Source: an uncultured Gammaproteobacteria bacterium (lineage in GTDB: Bacteria > Pseudomonadota > Gammaproteobacteria > Arenicellales > JAANXG01). Taken from it: 47,029 nt of DNA. The notes under the pieces are model-generated. The model saw only the letters and a program-made list of their open reading frames with translations, was not told where the DNA came from and searched no databases. The stretch is taken from positions 1-47,029 of the forward strand of contig CAMYKK010000025.1 in assembly GCA_947258975.1 (NCBI GenBank), written 5' to 3'. Below, piece by piece: positions 1 through 8,999 of this stretch. Every line of letters starts with the position of its first letter. Positions within the stretch are counted from its first letter, which is position 1. A program made the translations under genes and the position numbers.

Positions 1-121
1 ATCCTTGAAATAGGCGTTTCGGGGAATCTCCATCCAAAAATGGAGACAAAAACGAAGGAACTTTCATGATATTTCCGTTCTCATTTCGAGGGAGGAGGGT
101 TCCTCCCCATCACCATCACAC

Positions 122-376
122 CTACCCTAACACATTGAAGTGGTTTGGGAGTGGTTTAAAAGGTGCTTCGATCATTTGCTGTTGATGTAAGCGAAGGCGA
201 AGACATCCCGGAAAGTACAAACCCGGTCGCGGAGACCGGCGACCATGGCCGCCGTCCGAAGGTCCCGTCCGAACCGCAAACCGGTATGACGACGAATGAA
301 ATTGTAATGACAACGTACGAGTTCGAGCTGCTGATATAATCGCCTCTCGCAACGTCTTGTGGTCAAAAAACTCCAA
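122..376 (-). pseudogene. Transposase C-terminal fragment (relic)
   Basis: On the minus strand, the frame running from about 366 to 172 encodes about 64 residues with the segment CHYNFIRRHTGLRFG followed by TAAMVAGL and a final TFRDVF. I recognise this as the C-terminal end of a DDE-type transposase, where the usual pattern is CHYNFVRPH...RTPAMQAGL...FRDIF. The N-terminal and catalytic parts are absent, and the region from 376 upward does not continue the similarity. A second frame is open over the same bases but makes no family sense. Family assignment is from memory of the pattern, so confidence is moderate. It lies in a belt of broken genes at 1-1000. Confidence 0.5.
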
Positions 377-487
377 CGTGTTGAAGTGTCACGGGTTTAT
401 AACTAGCGGGACGTTCTATTCAATTTCTATCCGACGTTTGATCACGATTACAATCCCGTCGCAAATTACATAACGATAATAGATAGG

Positions 488-697
488 AGGAAGCTCATCT
501 TATTCGGCGAAGCTTCACTACGGCGCGCTTTGCGCAGTTATCTAGCGCATTATCATAGCGAGAGAAATCATCAAGGTAAGGATAACGTCGTGCTGTTCTC
601 AACCTTGCGCAAGGATGGTTACCATTGCAATGGGCCCATTGCGTGCCGGGAACGACTCGGTGGGCTGCTGAAGTATTACCATCGAGAAGCGGCATAA
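488..697 (+). pseudogene. Integrase-core transposase, C-terminal remnant
   Basis: An open frame without a start codon runs to a TAA at 695-697. It reads RKLILFGEASLRRAL, then AHYHSERNHQGKDN, then CRERLGGLLKYYHREAA. This is the characteristic C-terminus of rve-type (integrase core) transposases, including the ERNHQG motif after the catalytic Glu region and the RERLGGLL...YY tail. Upstream of about 488 the match stops, so the DDE catalytic domain is gone. No function is expected. A different relic of the same broad transposase family sits at 37620-38026. Confidence 0.7.
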
Positions 698-747
698 GTG
701 TGATTCATACTCGGACACGAAACCTCGGACCCTGTTCATAGAGCATT

Positions 748-996
748 ATGGCCGACTTGTTCCCCACAGAACCGAAGCGCATCCGGGAACGGATTCGCCG
801 CTACGAACGCGCGCTAAAGCGGGAACTGGAAGGCGGATATAACCGAGACGGCTACGGGAAGCGATATTTGCTGGGACCGCTGTACATGTTGCTGGGCGAT
901 GTCGACGGTGCGTTGGATTCGTTCGATTGGTACCAACAGGCCTACCCTGGCGACACCGGGGACGGTGTCATTACACCACTTGAAAGCTGCCTATAG
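748..996 (+). pseudogene. Truncated conserved protein, TPR-like N-terminal fragment
   Basis: An 82-codon frame starts at ATG 748 and contains RIRERIRRYERALKRE, then DGYGKRYLLGPLYMLLGD and GALDSFDWYQQAYPGD. The DGYGKRYLLGPLYMLLGD segment resembles a family of small conserved proteins with tetratricopeptide-like helices that I associate with longer products. After PGD the expected continuation is lost and the frame stops at 994-996, overlapping the 3' end of the minus-strand acyl-CoA dehydrogenase gene. I read it as an intact N-terminus with a truncated C-terminus. It could also be a short functional protein. Confidence 0.5.
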
Positions 997-2763
997 TAGC
1001 TCCGGCGCTATAGCCAGAGAGGCCTCGGAACCCTCGTTGATGGTATGCAACAACGCGACGCTCTGCGGCAGCACGTGGGTCGCATAGTAACGGGCGGTTT
1101 CGATCTTGGCGCGGTAGAATTTCTCGTCGCCGTCACCGGCATCCAGCTTTTTCTGCGCCACCAGCGCCGCCTTCGCCATTAACCAGCCGCCGATGACTGT
1201 TCCCCACAAGTTCAGGTAATAAGCGGACGCTGCGGCGGGCAGCCGCGGATCCCGTTGCGCAGCGCCGACGATCCAATCGGTGGCCTGTTCGAGATGACCC
1301 AGCCCGGACTCTACCGCCCGGCCCACGCCATCCAGGGCATCGAAGTCGATATCCCGTAATCCGTCGATAAACGCGCGCGCCGCCTGACCTTGATCGCGGA
1401 GCACCTTGCGGCCCACAAGATCATTGGCCTGGATGCCGGTGGTGCCCTCGTAGATGGTAGTGATGCGGGCGTCGCGAAAGTGCTGTGCCGCGCCGGTTTC
1501 CTCGATGTACCCCATGCCGCCGTGAACCTGGACTCCCAACGAGGCAACCTCGTTACCGGTTTCCGTGCACCAGCCTTTCACCACCGGCGTGAGCAGTTCA
1601 ACGGTATTGTGCTGCCGCAGCCTTTCGGCTTGGTCGGGATGACGATGCGACTTGTCGTGCGCCGAGGCCCATGCATAGACCATCGCGCGCATCGCCTCGA
1701 CCTTGGCCTTCATTGTCATCAACATACGTCGCACGTCGGGATGATGCACGATAGCGGCATGGTCCTCCGACGGGGTGCCAATCGGCCGCCCCTGAACACG
1801 CTCCATGGCATAGGTCTTGGCCTGCTGGAACGCGCGTTCGGCAATCGCCAGCCCTTCCACTCCCACCGCATGCCGCGCGAGGTTCATCATCGTGAACATG
1901 TACTCCAATCCACGATTCGGCTCGCCAACCAGATAGCCCACCGCACCCTGGTTATCGCCATACGCCAGCACCGCAGTGGGGCTCGCTTGTATGCCCAGTT
2001 TGTGCTCCAACGATACACAACGCACTTCGTTACGCTGTCCGATCTCGCCGTTCTCGTCCACCAGCATCTTGGGCACCAGAAACAGCGATATGCCCCGCAC
2101 GCCCTCCGGGGCATCGGGCAAGCGCGCCAATACCATGTGCACAATGTTGTCGGTCAGGTCGTGATCACCGTAGGTGATGAAAATCTTCTGTCCAAAAAGC
2201 CGATAATGTTCCCCCTCGGGCACTGCCTTCATACGCACCGCGCTCAAGTCCGATCCCGCCTGCGGCTCGGTGAGGTTCATTGTGCCGGTCCACTCACCGG
2301 AGACCATCTTGGAAAGATATCGGTCCTGTAATTGCTCGGATCCATGCAGGATCAGTGCCTCTACCGCGCCTTGCGTCAGCATCGGACACAGGCCGAAGGA
2401 CATGTTCGCGGCGTGCCACATCTCCTGTACGGCGGTCGCCAACAGCCAGGGTAAGTTCTGCCCGCCATATTGCTCTTCGAATGCCAGCGCATTCCAGCCG
2501 CTGTCGATAAAGGTCTGGTAAGCCTGCTTCCAGCCATCCGGAGTAACGACTTTGCCGTCCACCAATCGTGATCCCTGCTGGTCGCCGATCTGGTTGAGCG
2601 GCGCCAGCACCTCTGCGGCCAGCTTTGCCGCCTCATCCAACACCGCGTGGACCACATCCGGGGAGGCCTCTTCATAACCAGGCAGCGCCGCGACGCCATC
2701 GATGTCGGCCAACTCGGTCAACACGAACATGATGTCTCGAAGTGGCGCGGAATAAGTCGTCAT
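991..2763 (-). CDS. Acyl-CoA dehydrogenase, DmdC/FadE-like long form
   Basis: This 590-residue FAD enzyme should oxidise an acyl-CoA to the 2-enoyl-CoA and pass electrons to ETF. The FAD/substrate motif LTEPQAGSDLS lies near residue 163, GGMGYIEE near 417, and YEGTTGIQANDL near 437 contains the likely catalytic Glu. The length, well above the 380-400 residues of short-chain enzymes, and the extra C-terminal helical domain match the group that includes methylmercaptopropionyl-CoA dehydrogenase (DmdC) and related enzymes. Substrate cannot be fixed from sequence. It is the last gene of the minus-strand operon, 48 bp after etfA, which supports a direct electron route to the co-encoded ETF. Long open frames on the opposite strand are shadows of this gene. 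Confidence 0.9.
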   Translation of the reverse strand: MTTYSAPLRDIMFVLTELADIDGVAALPGYEEASPDVVHAVLDEAAKLAAEVLAPLNQIGDQQGSRLVDGKVVTPDGWKQAYQTFIDSGWNALAFEEQYGGQNLPWLLATAVQEMWHAANMSFGLCPMLTQGAVEALILHGSEQLQDRYLSKMVSGEWTGTMNLTEPQAGSDLSAVRMKAVPEGEHYRLFGQKIFITYGDHDLTDNIVHMVLARLPDAPEGVRGISLFLVPKMLVDENGEIGQRNEVRCVSLEHKLGIQASPTAVLAYGDNQGAVGYLVGEPNRGLEYMFTMMNLARHAVGVEGLAIAERAFQQAKTYAMERVQGRPIGTPSEDHAAIVHHPDVRRMLMTMKAKVEAMRAMVYAWASAHDKSHRHPDQAERLRQHNTVELLTPVVKGWCTETGNEVASLGVQVHGGMGYIEETGAAQHFRDARITTIYEGTTGIQANDLVGRKVLRDQGQAARAFIDGLRDIDFDALDGVGRAVESGLGHLEQATDWIVGAAQRDPRLPAAASAYYLNLWGTVIGGWLMAKAALVAQKKLDAGDGDEKFYRAKIETARYYATHVLPQSVALLHTINEGSEASLAIAPELL

Positions 2764-2811
2764 GGTTGATCTCTCAATTGAATGTAGGAAGTCTGCGCCC
2801 GTTGCGGGCAG

Positions 2812-3750
2812 CTATTTCTCGAGTGCTGCGGATAACTTCGGTAGCACGTCGAACAAGTCGCCAACCAAACCGTAATCGGCTACCTGGAAGATCGGCGCCT
2901 CCTCGTCTTTATTGATGGCGACGATCACCTTGCTGTCCTTCATCCCCGCGAGGTGTTGAATCGCCCCCGATATGCCGACGGCGATGTACAATTCCGGCGC
3001 CACCACCTTGCCGGTCTGCCCAACCTGATAATCATTGGGAACATAGCCGGCATCCACTGCGGCCCGCGAGGCACCGACCGCCGCGTCGAGCTTATCGGCA
3101 AGTTGTTCCAGGAGCTTGAAGTTCTCGGCACTGCCCAAGCCACGCCCCCCGGAGACCACCACCCGGGCGCTGGTCAACTCGGGCCGTTCCGAGCGGGTGA
3201 GCTCCGCACCGACAAACCGTGACAGCTTACCGGCGCCGTCTACCGGTTGCAGCTCGCGTATCGCTGCTGCACCGCCGGTCAAGGCAGCGGCCGCGAACGC
3301 CGTGGAGCGCGCAGTGATCAGCTTTTTGTCGTCACTGCTCTTGACCGTGGCCATGGCATTACCGGCATACACCGGGCGTACAAAGGTGTCCGCCGATTCG
3401 ATGCTGACGATATCCGAGATCGGTGCGACATCCAGCAATGCGCCCACCCGGGGGATCAGGTTTTTTCCAAACGTTGAGGCCGGTGCGAGGATGTGCGAGA
3501 ACTCGCCCGCCGCGGCAACGATCAGCGCCGCAACATCCTCCGCCACTTGATGTTCGTAGCGCGCGTCGTCGCACACCAGGACCTGTGTCACGCCGGCGAC
3601 CTTGGCTGCCGACTCCGCCACTGCACGACAGTCAAGTCCGGCCACCATGATCGCCACCGAAGGGTCGATCTCGCCGGCCGCTGTCACCGTAGTCAACGTC
3701 GACGCCTTGAGTTCCTGATTATCGTGTTCGGCAACAACCAGTACGCTCAC
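2812..3750 (-). CDS. etfA: Electron transfer flavoprotein alpha subunit
   Basis: The 312-residue alpha subunit carries the FAD of the ETF heterodimer, which relays electrons from acyl-CoA dehydrogenases to ETF-ubiquinone oxidoreductase. The C-terminal FAD domain (about 195-312) shows [12 protein letters not shown], then [12 protein letters not shown], then [19 protein letters not shown] and [10 protein letters not shown], all diagnostic for EtfA. Length is normal. The start is GTG at 3750, two bases beyond the etfB stop, so the two genes are almost certainly translationally coupled and made in equal amounts. The dehydrogenase follows 48 bp downstream. Confidence 0.96.
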   Translation of the reverse strand: MSVLVVAEHDNQELKASTLTTVTAAGEIDPSVAIMVAGLDCRAVAESAAKVAGVTQVLVCDDARYEHQVAEDVAALIVAAAGEFSHILAPASTFGKNLIPRVGALLDVAPISDIVSIESADTFVRPVYAGNAMATVKSSDDKKLITARSTAFAAAALTGGAAAIRELQPVDGAGKLSRFVGAELTRSERPELTSARVVVSGGRGLGSAENFKLLEQLADKLDAAVGASRAAVDAGYVPNDYQVGQTGKVVAPELYIAVGISGAIQHLAGMKDSKVIVAINKDEEAPIFQVADYGLVGDLFDVLPKLSAALEK

Positions 3751-3752
3751 GG

Positions 3753-4502
3753 TCAGATCACCTTGGCTTCGTTTTTGAGCTTGGCGACCAGATCTTCCAC
3801 GGTCTCCACCCGCACACCACCGCTGCGTGCCGGCGGCTCTTCAATCTTCAACGTCACCACTCGCGGCCTGAGATCCAGGCCGAACTCACCCACGCCGATG
3901 GTTTCCAACGGTTTCTTCTTGGCCTTCATTATGTTGGGCAACTTGACGTAACGCGGCTCGTTGAGGCGCAAGTCCACGGTGACCACCGCCGGCAACGCCA
4001 ACGAGAGCGTCTCCAATCCGCCATCGACTTCACGGGTCACCGCAACGCGCTGATCGGAGAATTCGAGCCCGGACGCGAAGGTGCCTTGCGGCCAGCCCAA
4101 CATGCCGGCCAGCAGTTGCCCGGTCTGGTTGCTGTCGTCGTCAATCGCCTGCTTACCCATGATCACCAGATCGGGCGATTCCTTGTTCACGATCTCGCGC
4201 AGGATCTTGGCGACGGCAAGCGGCTCCAGCTCATCTTGGGTCTCCACCAGGATGCCGCGGTCTGCGCCCATCGCCAGTGCGGTGCGGATCGTCTCCTGGC
4301 ACTGCTTGACCCCGATGGAAACGATGATGAGTTCCTTGGCCTGCCCTGCCTCCTGCATACGCACCGCCTCCTCGACCGCGATCTCGTCGAAGGGATTCAT
4401 GGACATCTTGACGTTGGCCGTTTCCACACCCGACCCGTCTTTCTTGACCCGGACCTTCACGTTGTAATCCACTACGCGCTTGATCGGCACCAGTATTTTC
4501 AT
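3753..4502 (-). CDS. etfB: Electron transfer flavoprotein beta subunit
   Basis: The 249-residue beta subunit partners EtfA and binds AMP in the mature complex. It begins [19 protein letters not shown], the family N-terminus, which is why I place the start at ATG 4502. An in-frame TTG at 4553 would add 17 unrelated residues. The segments [18 protein letters not shown] and [21 protein letters not shown] are typical of EtfB. Its stop lies two bases before the etfA GTG. The CaiB-family gene ends 91 bp upstream, so etfBA probably shares the long operon transcript, though a separate promoter in that gap is possible. Confidence 0.95.
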   Translation of the reverse strand: MKILVPIKRVVDYNVKVRVKKDGSGVETANVKMSMNPFDEIAVEEAVRMQEAGQAKELIIVSIGVKQCQETIRTALAMGADRGILVETQDELEPLAVAKILREIVNKESPDLVIMGKQAIDDDSNQTGQLLAGMLGWPQGTFASGLEFSDQRVAVTREVDGGLETLSLALPAVVTVDLRLNEPRYVKLPNIMKAKKKPLETIGVGEFGLDLRPRVVTLKIEEPPARSGGVRVETVEDLVAKLKNEAKVI

Positions 4503-4593
4503 GTTCTTGTCATCGACCCGAATGCAGTGATTGTCAGCCTCGGCCAAGTGCAAGGAATGCTACCCGCTCCCTGGTGCGCGCGCAAACATGCGG

Positions 4594-5739
4594 TTACACG
4601 GCGCCGTCACCGCGCAGCGCTTCGATTTCCTCAGTGCTGTATCCGAGCTCTCCCAGGATTTCGTCGCTGTGTTCGCCGTGAGCGGGTGCAGGGGTTTTTG
4701 CATCGAATGTGAAATCGCTTAAGCGGACCGGGAACGCGAACTGCGGCACGCCGCCGCGGGACGCGTGGATGATGCCTCTGGAAGCAAACTGCGGATGATC
4801 GAGCGCCTCGTCCAGGGTCAGGACCGGCGAAAAACAACAGTCCGCCGCCTCGAGTTTGGCGACCCAAAACGCCTGGCTTTTGGACTTGAACAATGCCCGC
4901 AACGCGGAACGCACGACTTCCCGTTGCGACGCGTCGGCGTGGTAGGCGTCAATCCATTCGTCGCGATCCAACGCGGTGCAGAACCGGCGCCAGAACTTTT
5001 CCTCCAACGACGCCACGGCCACGTGCCGGCCATCCGACGTTTCGTATATCGCGTACCACGGCAGGCCACCGCTGAGCATATCCTCACCCCGGGGCGCGAC
5101 TTCGCCATACTGATGATGGGCAATCAACGGAAACACCGCGTGGGCCAAGGTGCAATCCGCCATGGCCACGTCGATATACCGTCCGTGGCCGCTGCGTTGC
5201 ACATCAAACAATGCGGCCAAAATGCCCATCACCGCGCTGAGGCTCCCGCCCAATAGATCGGCCACTTGTATATTGGGTATCACCGGCGGCCCCCCGCGGG
5301 CACCGGTTTGATCGGTGACACCGGTGTAGCTCATGTAGTTGAGGTCATGGCCCGCGCGGTCCCGCAACGGTCCGGACTGACCGTAACCAGTCATGGCGCA
5401 ATACACCACTTTTACATTCCGTGGTGTAATGTCGTCGTAGCCGATGCCCAACCGGTTCACGGTGCCGGGGCGAAAGCCCTCGATGATCACGTCTGCGGTC
5501 GCCGCAAGACGCAGGAAAATTTCGCGTCCGGCATCCTGCTTGAGGTCAACCGTGAGTGAACGCTTGTTGCGGTTCACGCTCGCATGCAAACTCCCCATCG
5601 CGCGGGCGGAGTCACCTTTCCGGGTGTCTTCCACCTTGATCACGTCTGCTCCCATATCGGCCAGATGCAGGCTGCACATGGGGCCCGGCAGCAGCCGGGT
5701 CAGATCCAGCACCCGGATCCCGGTGAGAGGTTTACTCAT
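4594..5739 (-). CDS. CaiB/BaiF family (type III) CoA-transferase
   Basis: This 381-residue cytoplasmic enzyme should move CoA between carboxylic acids through an aspartyl-CoA intermediate, or racemise 2-methylacyl-CoA. The N-terminus has PLTGIRVLDLTRLLPGP and ADMGADVIKVE, and NRNKRSLTVDLK follows. The likely nucleophilic Asp is in RAGHDLNY near residue 131. Near the C-terminus HGEHSDEILGELGY is also family-typical. The length fits single-domain members and rules out the two-domain DMSP enzyme DddD. It sits 65 bp after the acetoacetyl-CoA synthetase gene in the same orientation. The actual acids cannot be named from sequence; alpha-methylacyl-CoA racemase is the main alternative. Confidence 0.88.
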   Translation of the reverse strand: MSKPLTGIRVLDLTRLLPGPMCSLHLADMGADVIKVEDTRKGDSARAMGSLHASVNRNKRSLTVDLKQDAGREIFLRLAATADVIIEGFRPGTVNRLGIGYDDITPRNVKVVYCAMTGYGQSGPLRDRAGHDLNYMSYTGVTDQTGARGGPPVIPNIQVADLLGGSLSAVMGILAALFDVQRSGHGRYIDVAMADCTLAHAVFPLIAHHQYGEVAPRGEDMLSGGLPWYAIYETSDGRHVAVASLEEKFWRRFCTALDRDEWIDAYHADASQREVVRSALRALFKSKSQAFWVAKLEAADCCFSPVLTLDEALDHPQFASRGIIHASRGGVPQFAFPVRLSDFTFDAKTPAPAHGEHSDEILGELGYSTEEIEALRGDGAV

Positions 5740-5804
5740 AGCGGTGGGTCGCCCACTAATAAGCGATAGCCCCGGCCGGTGAGATGTACCGCATCGGCAA
5801 ACTT

Positions 5805-7760
5805 TCAGCTCTGCAATTCGGGAAGATTTGCGAACAAGTCCAGGGCTTCGGGATTGGCAAGGGCCTCCTTATTCTTCACCGGCTCGCCGTGCACCACTTT
5901 GCGCACCGCTAGCTCGACTATCTTGCCGCTTTTGGTGCGTGGGATGTCCGCTACTTGTACAACCTTGGCGGGCACGTGTCGCGGCGTGGCATTGCCACGG
6001 ATCTGCTTCTTGATCTTGTCGATCAAGGCATCGTCCAACTCGACGCCGTCGCGCAGCCGGACGAAAAGCACCACGCGAACGTCGTCCAGCCACTGCTGAC
6101 CGATCACCAAGCTCTCCACCACTTCATCGACCTGTTCCGCTTGGCGGTATATCTCTGCAGTACCGATGCGCACGCCGCCGGGATTGAGCACCGCGTCGGA
6201 CCGCCCGTGGATCACTACACCGTTGTGCTCGGTGATTTCAATATAATCACCGTGGGACCACACTCCGGGGAACTTCTCAAAATACGCGGCGTGATACTTT
6301 TCGTCCTGCGGATCGTTCCAAAATCCGACCGGCATCGAGGGAAACGGCACGGTACAGGCAAGCTCACCCTTGTGCTCCGGCGGTAGTTCCTGACCGTTCT
6401 CGTCCAGCACCACCACGCGCATCCCCAGGCCGATGCACTGCAACTCACCGCGCCACACCGGCAGCGTCGGATTGCCAAGGGCGAAACAGCCCATGATGTC
6501 CGTGCCGCCGGAGATCGACGACAGGCAGAGATTCTGCTTGATCTTCTCGTAGACGAAGTCGAAGCTCTCCGGCACCAACGGCGAACCAGTGGAAGTCATG
6601 ATCTTGAGCCGGGACAGATCGTGAGATTCGCAAGGCGCCAAGCCGGCCTTTTTCACCGCGTCGATATACTTGGCGGAGGCACCGAAAACCGTCATGCCGT
6701 GCTCCTGGGCATAATCGAACAGCACGTTACCATCAGGGTAAAATGGTGAACCATCGTACAGCAATAGGGTCGCGCCGGAGGCCAGGCCGGACACGAGCCA
6801 GTTCCACATCATCCAACCGCAGGTCGTAAAATAAAACAATCGGTCGCCGGCATGAATGTCCGTATGCAGCAGGTGCTCCTTGAGATGCTGAATCAACGTG
6901 CCGCCGGCGCCGTGCACAATACACTTTGGTGCACCGGTGGTGCCGGATGAGTACATGATGTAAACCGGATGCACAAACACCAGCTGTTCGTAGTCGATGT
7001 CCCGCGCCGTAAATCCCGCCACGAAATCCTGCCACCACACCGACGACTCCACGCCACGGATGTCCTGCGTGTGCGAGGTGTTCGGGAACACGACCACACG
7101 CTCCACGGTGGGCAGCTTGGCCTTGATCTCGGAGAGCTTCTGCAGGCAGTCATGCCGTTTTCCGTTGTAGAAATAACCTTCCGCGCTGATCAACACCTTG
7201 GGTTGGATCTGACCGAATCGATCGTACACCCCTTGCACACCAAAATCCGGTGAGCACGAAGACCAGATCGCCCCTATCGAGGTGGCCGCCAACATGGCGA
7301 TCACCGCCTCTGGTGAGTTCGGGACGTACGCCGCCACCCGGTCTCCCACAGTGACGCCCATGGCGCGCAGAGCTTGCGCACAGCAGGACACCTCATCGTG
7401 CAACGCGTCATAGGTATACGAGCGCGTGTCGCCGTTCTCGTTGCGGAACATGATCGCGGTGCCGGTTCCCCGATGGCGCAACAGGTTCTCGGCGAAATTC
7501 AGCCGCGCGCCTGGAAACCACCGGGCGCCCGGCATCTCATCCAAGCGATCTACGACCACATCGCTGGTTTCGCTGGCAACGATGCCGGCGAACGACCACA
7601 GCTCGCCCCAAAACAACTGTGGCTTATCAACAGACCATTGGTGGAGGTCTTGGTAGCTGTCGAGTGTCACGCCATGGTTTGCGGACACCTCGCGCATAAA
7701 GCGCGTGACGTTGGCGTTCGCCATCGTCTGCGCATCGGGCTGCCAGAGGGGATCAACCAT
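5805..7760 (-). CDS. Acetoacetate-CoA ligase (acetoacetyl-CoA synthetase)
   Basis: This 651-residue ANL-superfamily enzyme makes acetoacetyl-CoA from acetoacetate, ATP and CoA through an adenylate. The phosphate-binding loop [15 protein letters not shown] is near residue 270, STSGGTDI-type sequence appears as [13 protein letters not shown], and [17 protein letters not shown] is near 520. The C-terminal lysine motif [10 protein letters not shown] near 610 holds the adenylation lysine. The N-terminal segment with [11 protein letters not shown] and the overall length match acetoacetyl-CoA synthetases rather than acetyl-CoA synthetase. It starts 15 bp after the reductase stop in a tight operon, suggesting a role in ketone-body or branched or odd acyl catabolism. 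Confidence 0.92.
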   Translation of the reverse strand: MVDPLWQPDAQTMANANVTRFMREVSANHGVTLDSYQDLHQWSVDKPQLFWGELWSFAGIVASETSDVVVDRLDEMPGARWFPGARLNFAENLLRHRGTGTAIMFRNENGDTRSYTYDALHDEVSCCAQALRAMGVTVGDRVAAYVPNSPEAVIAMLAATSIGAIWSSCSPDFGVQGVYDRFGQIQPKVLISAEGYFYNGKRHDCLQKLSEIKAKLPTVERVVVFPNTSHTQDIRGVESSVWWQDFVAGFTARDIDYEQLVFVHPVYIMYSSGTTGAPKCIVHGAGGTLIQHLKEHLLHTDIHAGDRLFYFTTCGWMMWNWLVSGLASGATLLLYDGSPFYPDGNVLFDYAQEHGMTVFGASAKYIDAVKKAGLAPCESHDLSRLKIMTSTGSPLVPESFDFVYEKIKQNLCLSSISGGTDIMGCFALGNPTLPVWRGELQCIGLGMRVVVLDENGQELPPEHKGELACTVPFPSMPVGFWNDPQDEKYHAAYFEKFPGVWSHGDYIEITEHNGVVIHGRSDAVLNPGGVRIGTAEIYRQAEQVDEVVESLVIGQQWLDDVRVVLFVRLRDGVELDDALIDKIKKQIRGNATPRHVPAKVVQVADIPRTKSGKIVELAVRKVVHGEPVKNKEALANPEALDLFANLPELQS

Positions 7761-7775
7761 GCCTTATGCTCCGCA

Positions 7776-8771
7776 TCAGTCACCACCAATGATCACTACG
7801 GTACGGCCGGTATTCGTGCCGTCTATATAGGCGTCGAAAACACTTGGCAACTCATCGAATTCCACGGTGCGGGTGACGATCTTATCCAAATGCCGGGGTT
7901 TTAGATCATTGCCGAGCCGGGCCCACACGCTTTGCCGCAGTGACGGAGAACACAATACCGAATTGATGCCCAACAACGACACACCACGCAGAATAAACGG
8001 CATCACGGTCGTATGCAGCTCATAGCTCGCAGCCAAACCGATGGACGCGATGTTGCCAAACGGTTTCACGGTGCGCGTCAGCCAAGTCAACACGTCACCA
8101 CCCAAGTTGTCGATGGCGCCCCCCCATTCGGCCCTTTCCATAGGACGTTTGCCGAGGTCCGTCTCATTGCGTAACAGCAGCCGTGCGGCGCCAAGCCCAC
8201 TGAGATACTCTTCGGCGGATTGCTTTCCGGTGTAGGCCGCGACTTCGTAACCGGCACCGTCGAGAATATCGATGGCGATGCTGCCTACACCTCCGGTGGC
8301 ACCGGTAACGACGATGGGTCCGTGCTCCGGCGTCTGCCCGTTCTCTTCCATACGCTGCACTGCCAATGCTGCGGTAAATCCAGCGGTGCCGATGGCCATG
8401 GCTTCGTATACTGACAAAGCATCGGGGATGCGCACTACACAATCCGCCGGCACGCGCACATATTCAGCGTAACCCCCGTCGCGGATCTCGGAAAGTTCAC
8501 AACCGCAAACAGTGACTGCATCACCCGGTTTAAATCGGTCGCTGCTCGATTGTTCCACGTATCCGGATACGTCAACGCCGCCGACTAAGGGATAGTGGCG
8601 CAGTATCTTGCCCTTACCGGTCGCGGCCAACGCATCTTTGTAATTGACGTCCGAATACGCAGAGCGGATGACAACGTCACCTTCGGTCAGATCATCGATA
8701 CCGATCGTTTCGAATTGTGCGCGAATCGAACCGTCATCGTTATGGATACGGTATGCCTTGAAAGATTGCAT
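7776..8771 (-). CDS. acuI: AcuI/YhdH-type acrylyl-CoA reductase, zinc-free MDR
   Basis: This 331-residue medium-chain reductase belongs to the YhdH/AcuI group, whose characterised members reduce acrylyl-CoA to propionyl-CoA with NADPH. The N-terminus has YSDVNYKDALAATGKGKI and the catalytic domain has VGGVDVSGYVE. The nucleotide-binding motif VTGATGGVGSIA is near residue 152. The zinc-binding cysteines of alcohol dehydrogenases are missing. It is the first gene of the minus-strand operon, with 228 bp to the divergent gene at 9000 that must hold the operon promoter. Family is clear; substrate is inferred from the family, and a general quinone or enoyl reductase role remains possible. Confidence 0.85.
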   Translation of the reverse strand: MQSFKAYRIHNDDGSIRAQFETIGIDDLTEGDVVIRSAYSDVNYKDALAATGKGKILRHYPLVGGVDVSGYVEQSSSDRFKPGDAVTVCGCELSEIRDGGYAEYVRVPADCVVRIPDALSVYEAMAIGTAGFTAALAVQRMEENGQTPEHGPIVVTGATGGVGSIAIDILDGAGYEVAAYTGKQSAEEYLSGLGAARLLLRNETDLGKRPMERAEWGGAIDNLGGDVLTWLTRTVKPFGNIASIGLAASYELHTTVMPFILRGVSLLGINSVLCSPSLRQSVWARLGNDLKPRHLDKIVTRTVEFDELPSVFDAYIDGTNTGRTVVIIGGD

Positions 8772-8941
8772 GGTTTACTCTCACGTGGTGGTGGTTTGTT
8801 TCAGGTGCAATCTACTGCGGTTCGTGGATAATGTAAAACCGCCTCAAAGCCGCCTGCATCGCCGGCGAGGTTGCTCTTGACTCGGGGCGGGGCGCTTGGG
8901 TGAAATTCGCGGGCTGGATCGATGTCCCCGCGACCCACCCT

Positions 8942-8963
8942 TGACAGTCAGCGTATGCTGTCA
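8942..8963. promoter_or_regulatory. Inverted repeat in divergent intergenic region, possible operator
   Basis: The arms TGACAG and CTGTCA face each other across ten bases, and an inner CAGC/GCTG pair sits around GTAT. This lies 37 bp before the start at 9000 and about 170 bp upstream of the acyl-CoA operon start at 8771. The left arm overlaps TTGACA, a consensus -35 hexamer, but no good -10 is at the matching distance. A regulator binding here could affect the plus-strand gene. Six-base arms can occur by chance, so this is only a candidate. Confidence 0.3.
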
Positions 8964-8999
8964 GCAGGCTGCAGCGAAACACATGGCGCAATGTCTTAA

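Noticed and set aside
1390-2331. 313-codon frame opposite the acyl-CoA dehydrogenase
   Set aside because: A high-GC shadow of a confidently identified gene; composition rich in His and Arg with no motif.
4594-5739. DddD-type DMSP CoA-transferase/lyase
   Set aside because: Length is about half that of DddD and only one CaiB domain is present; it fits ordinary CaiB/BaiF enzymes.
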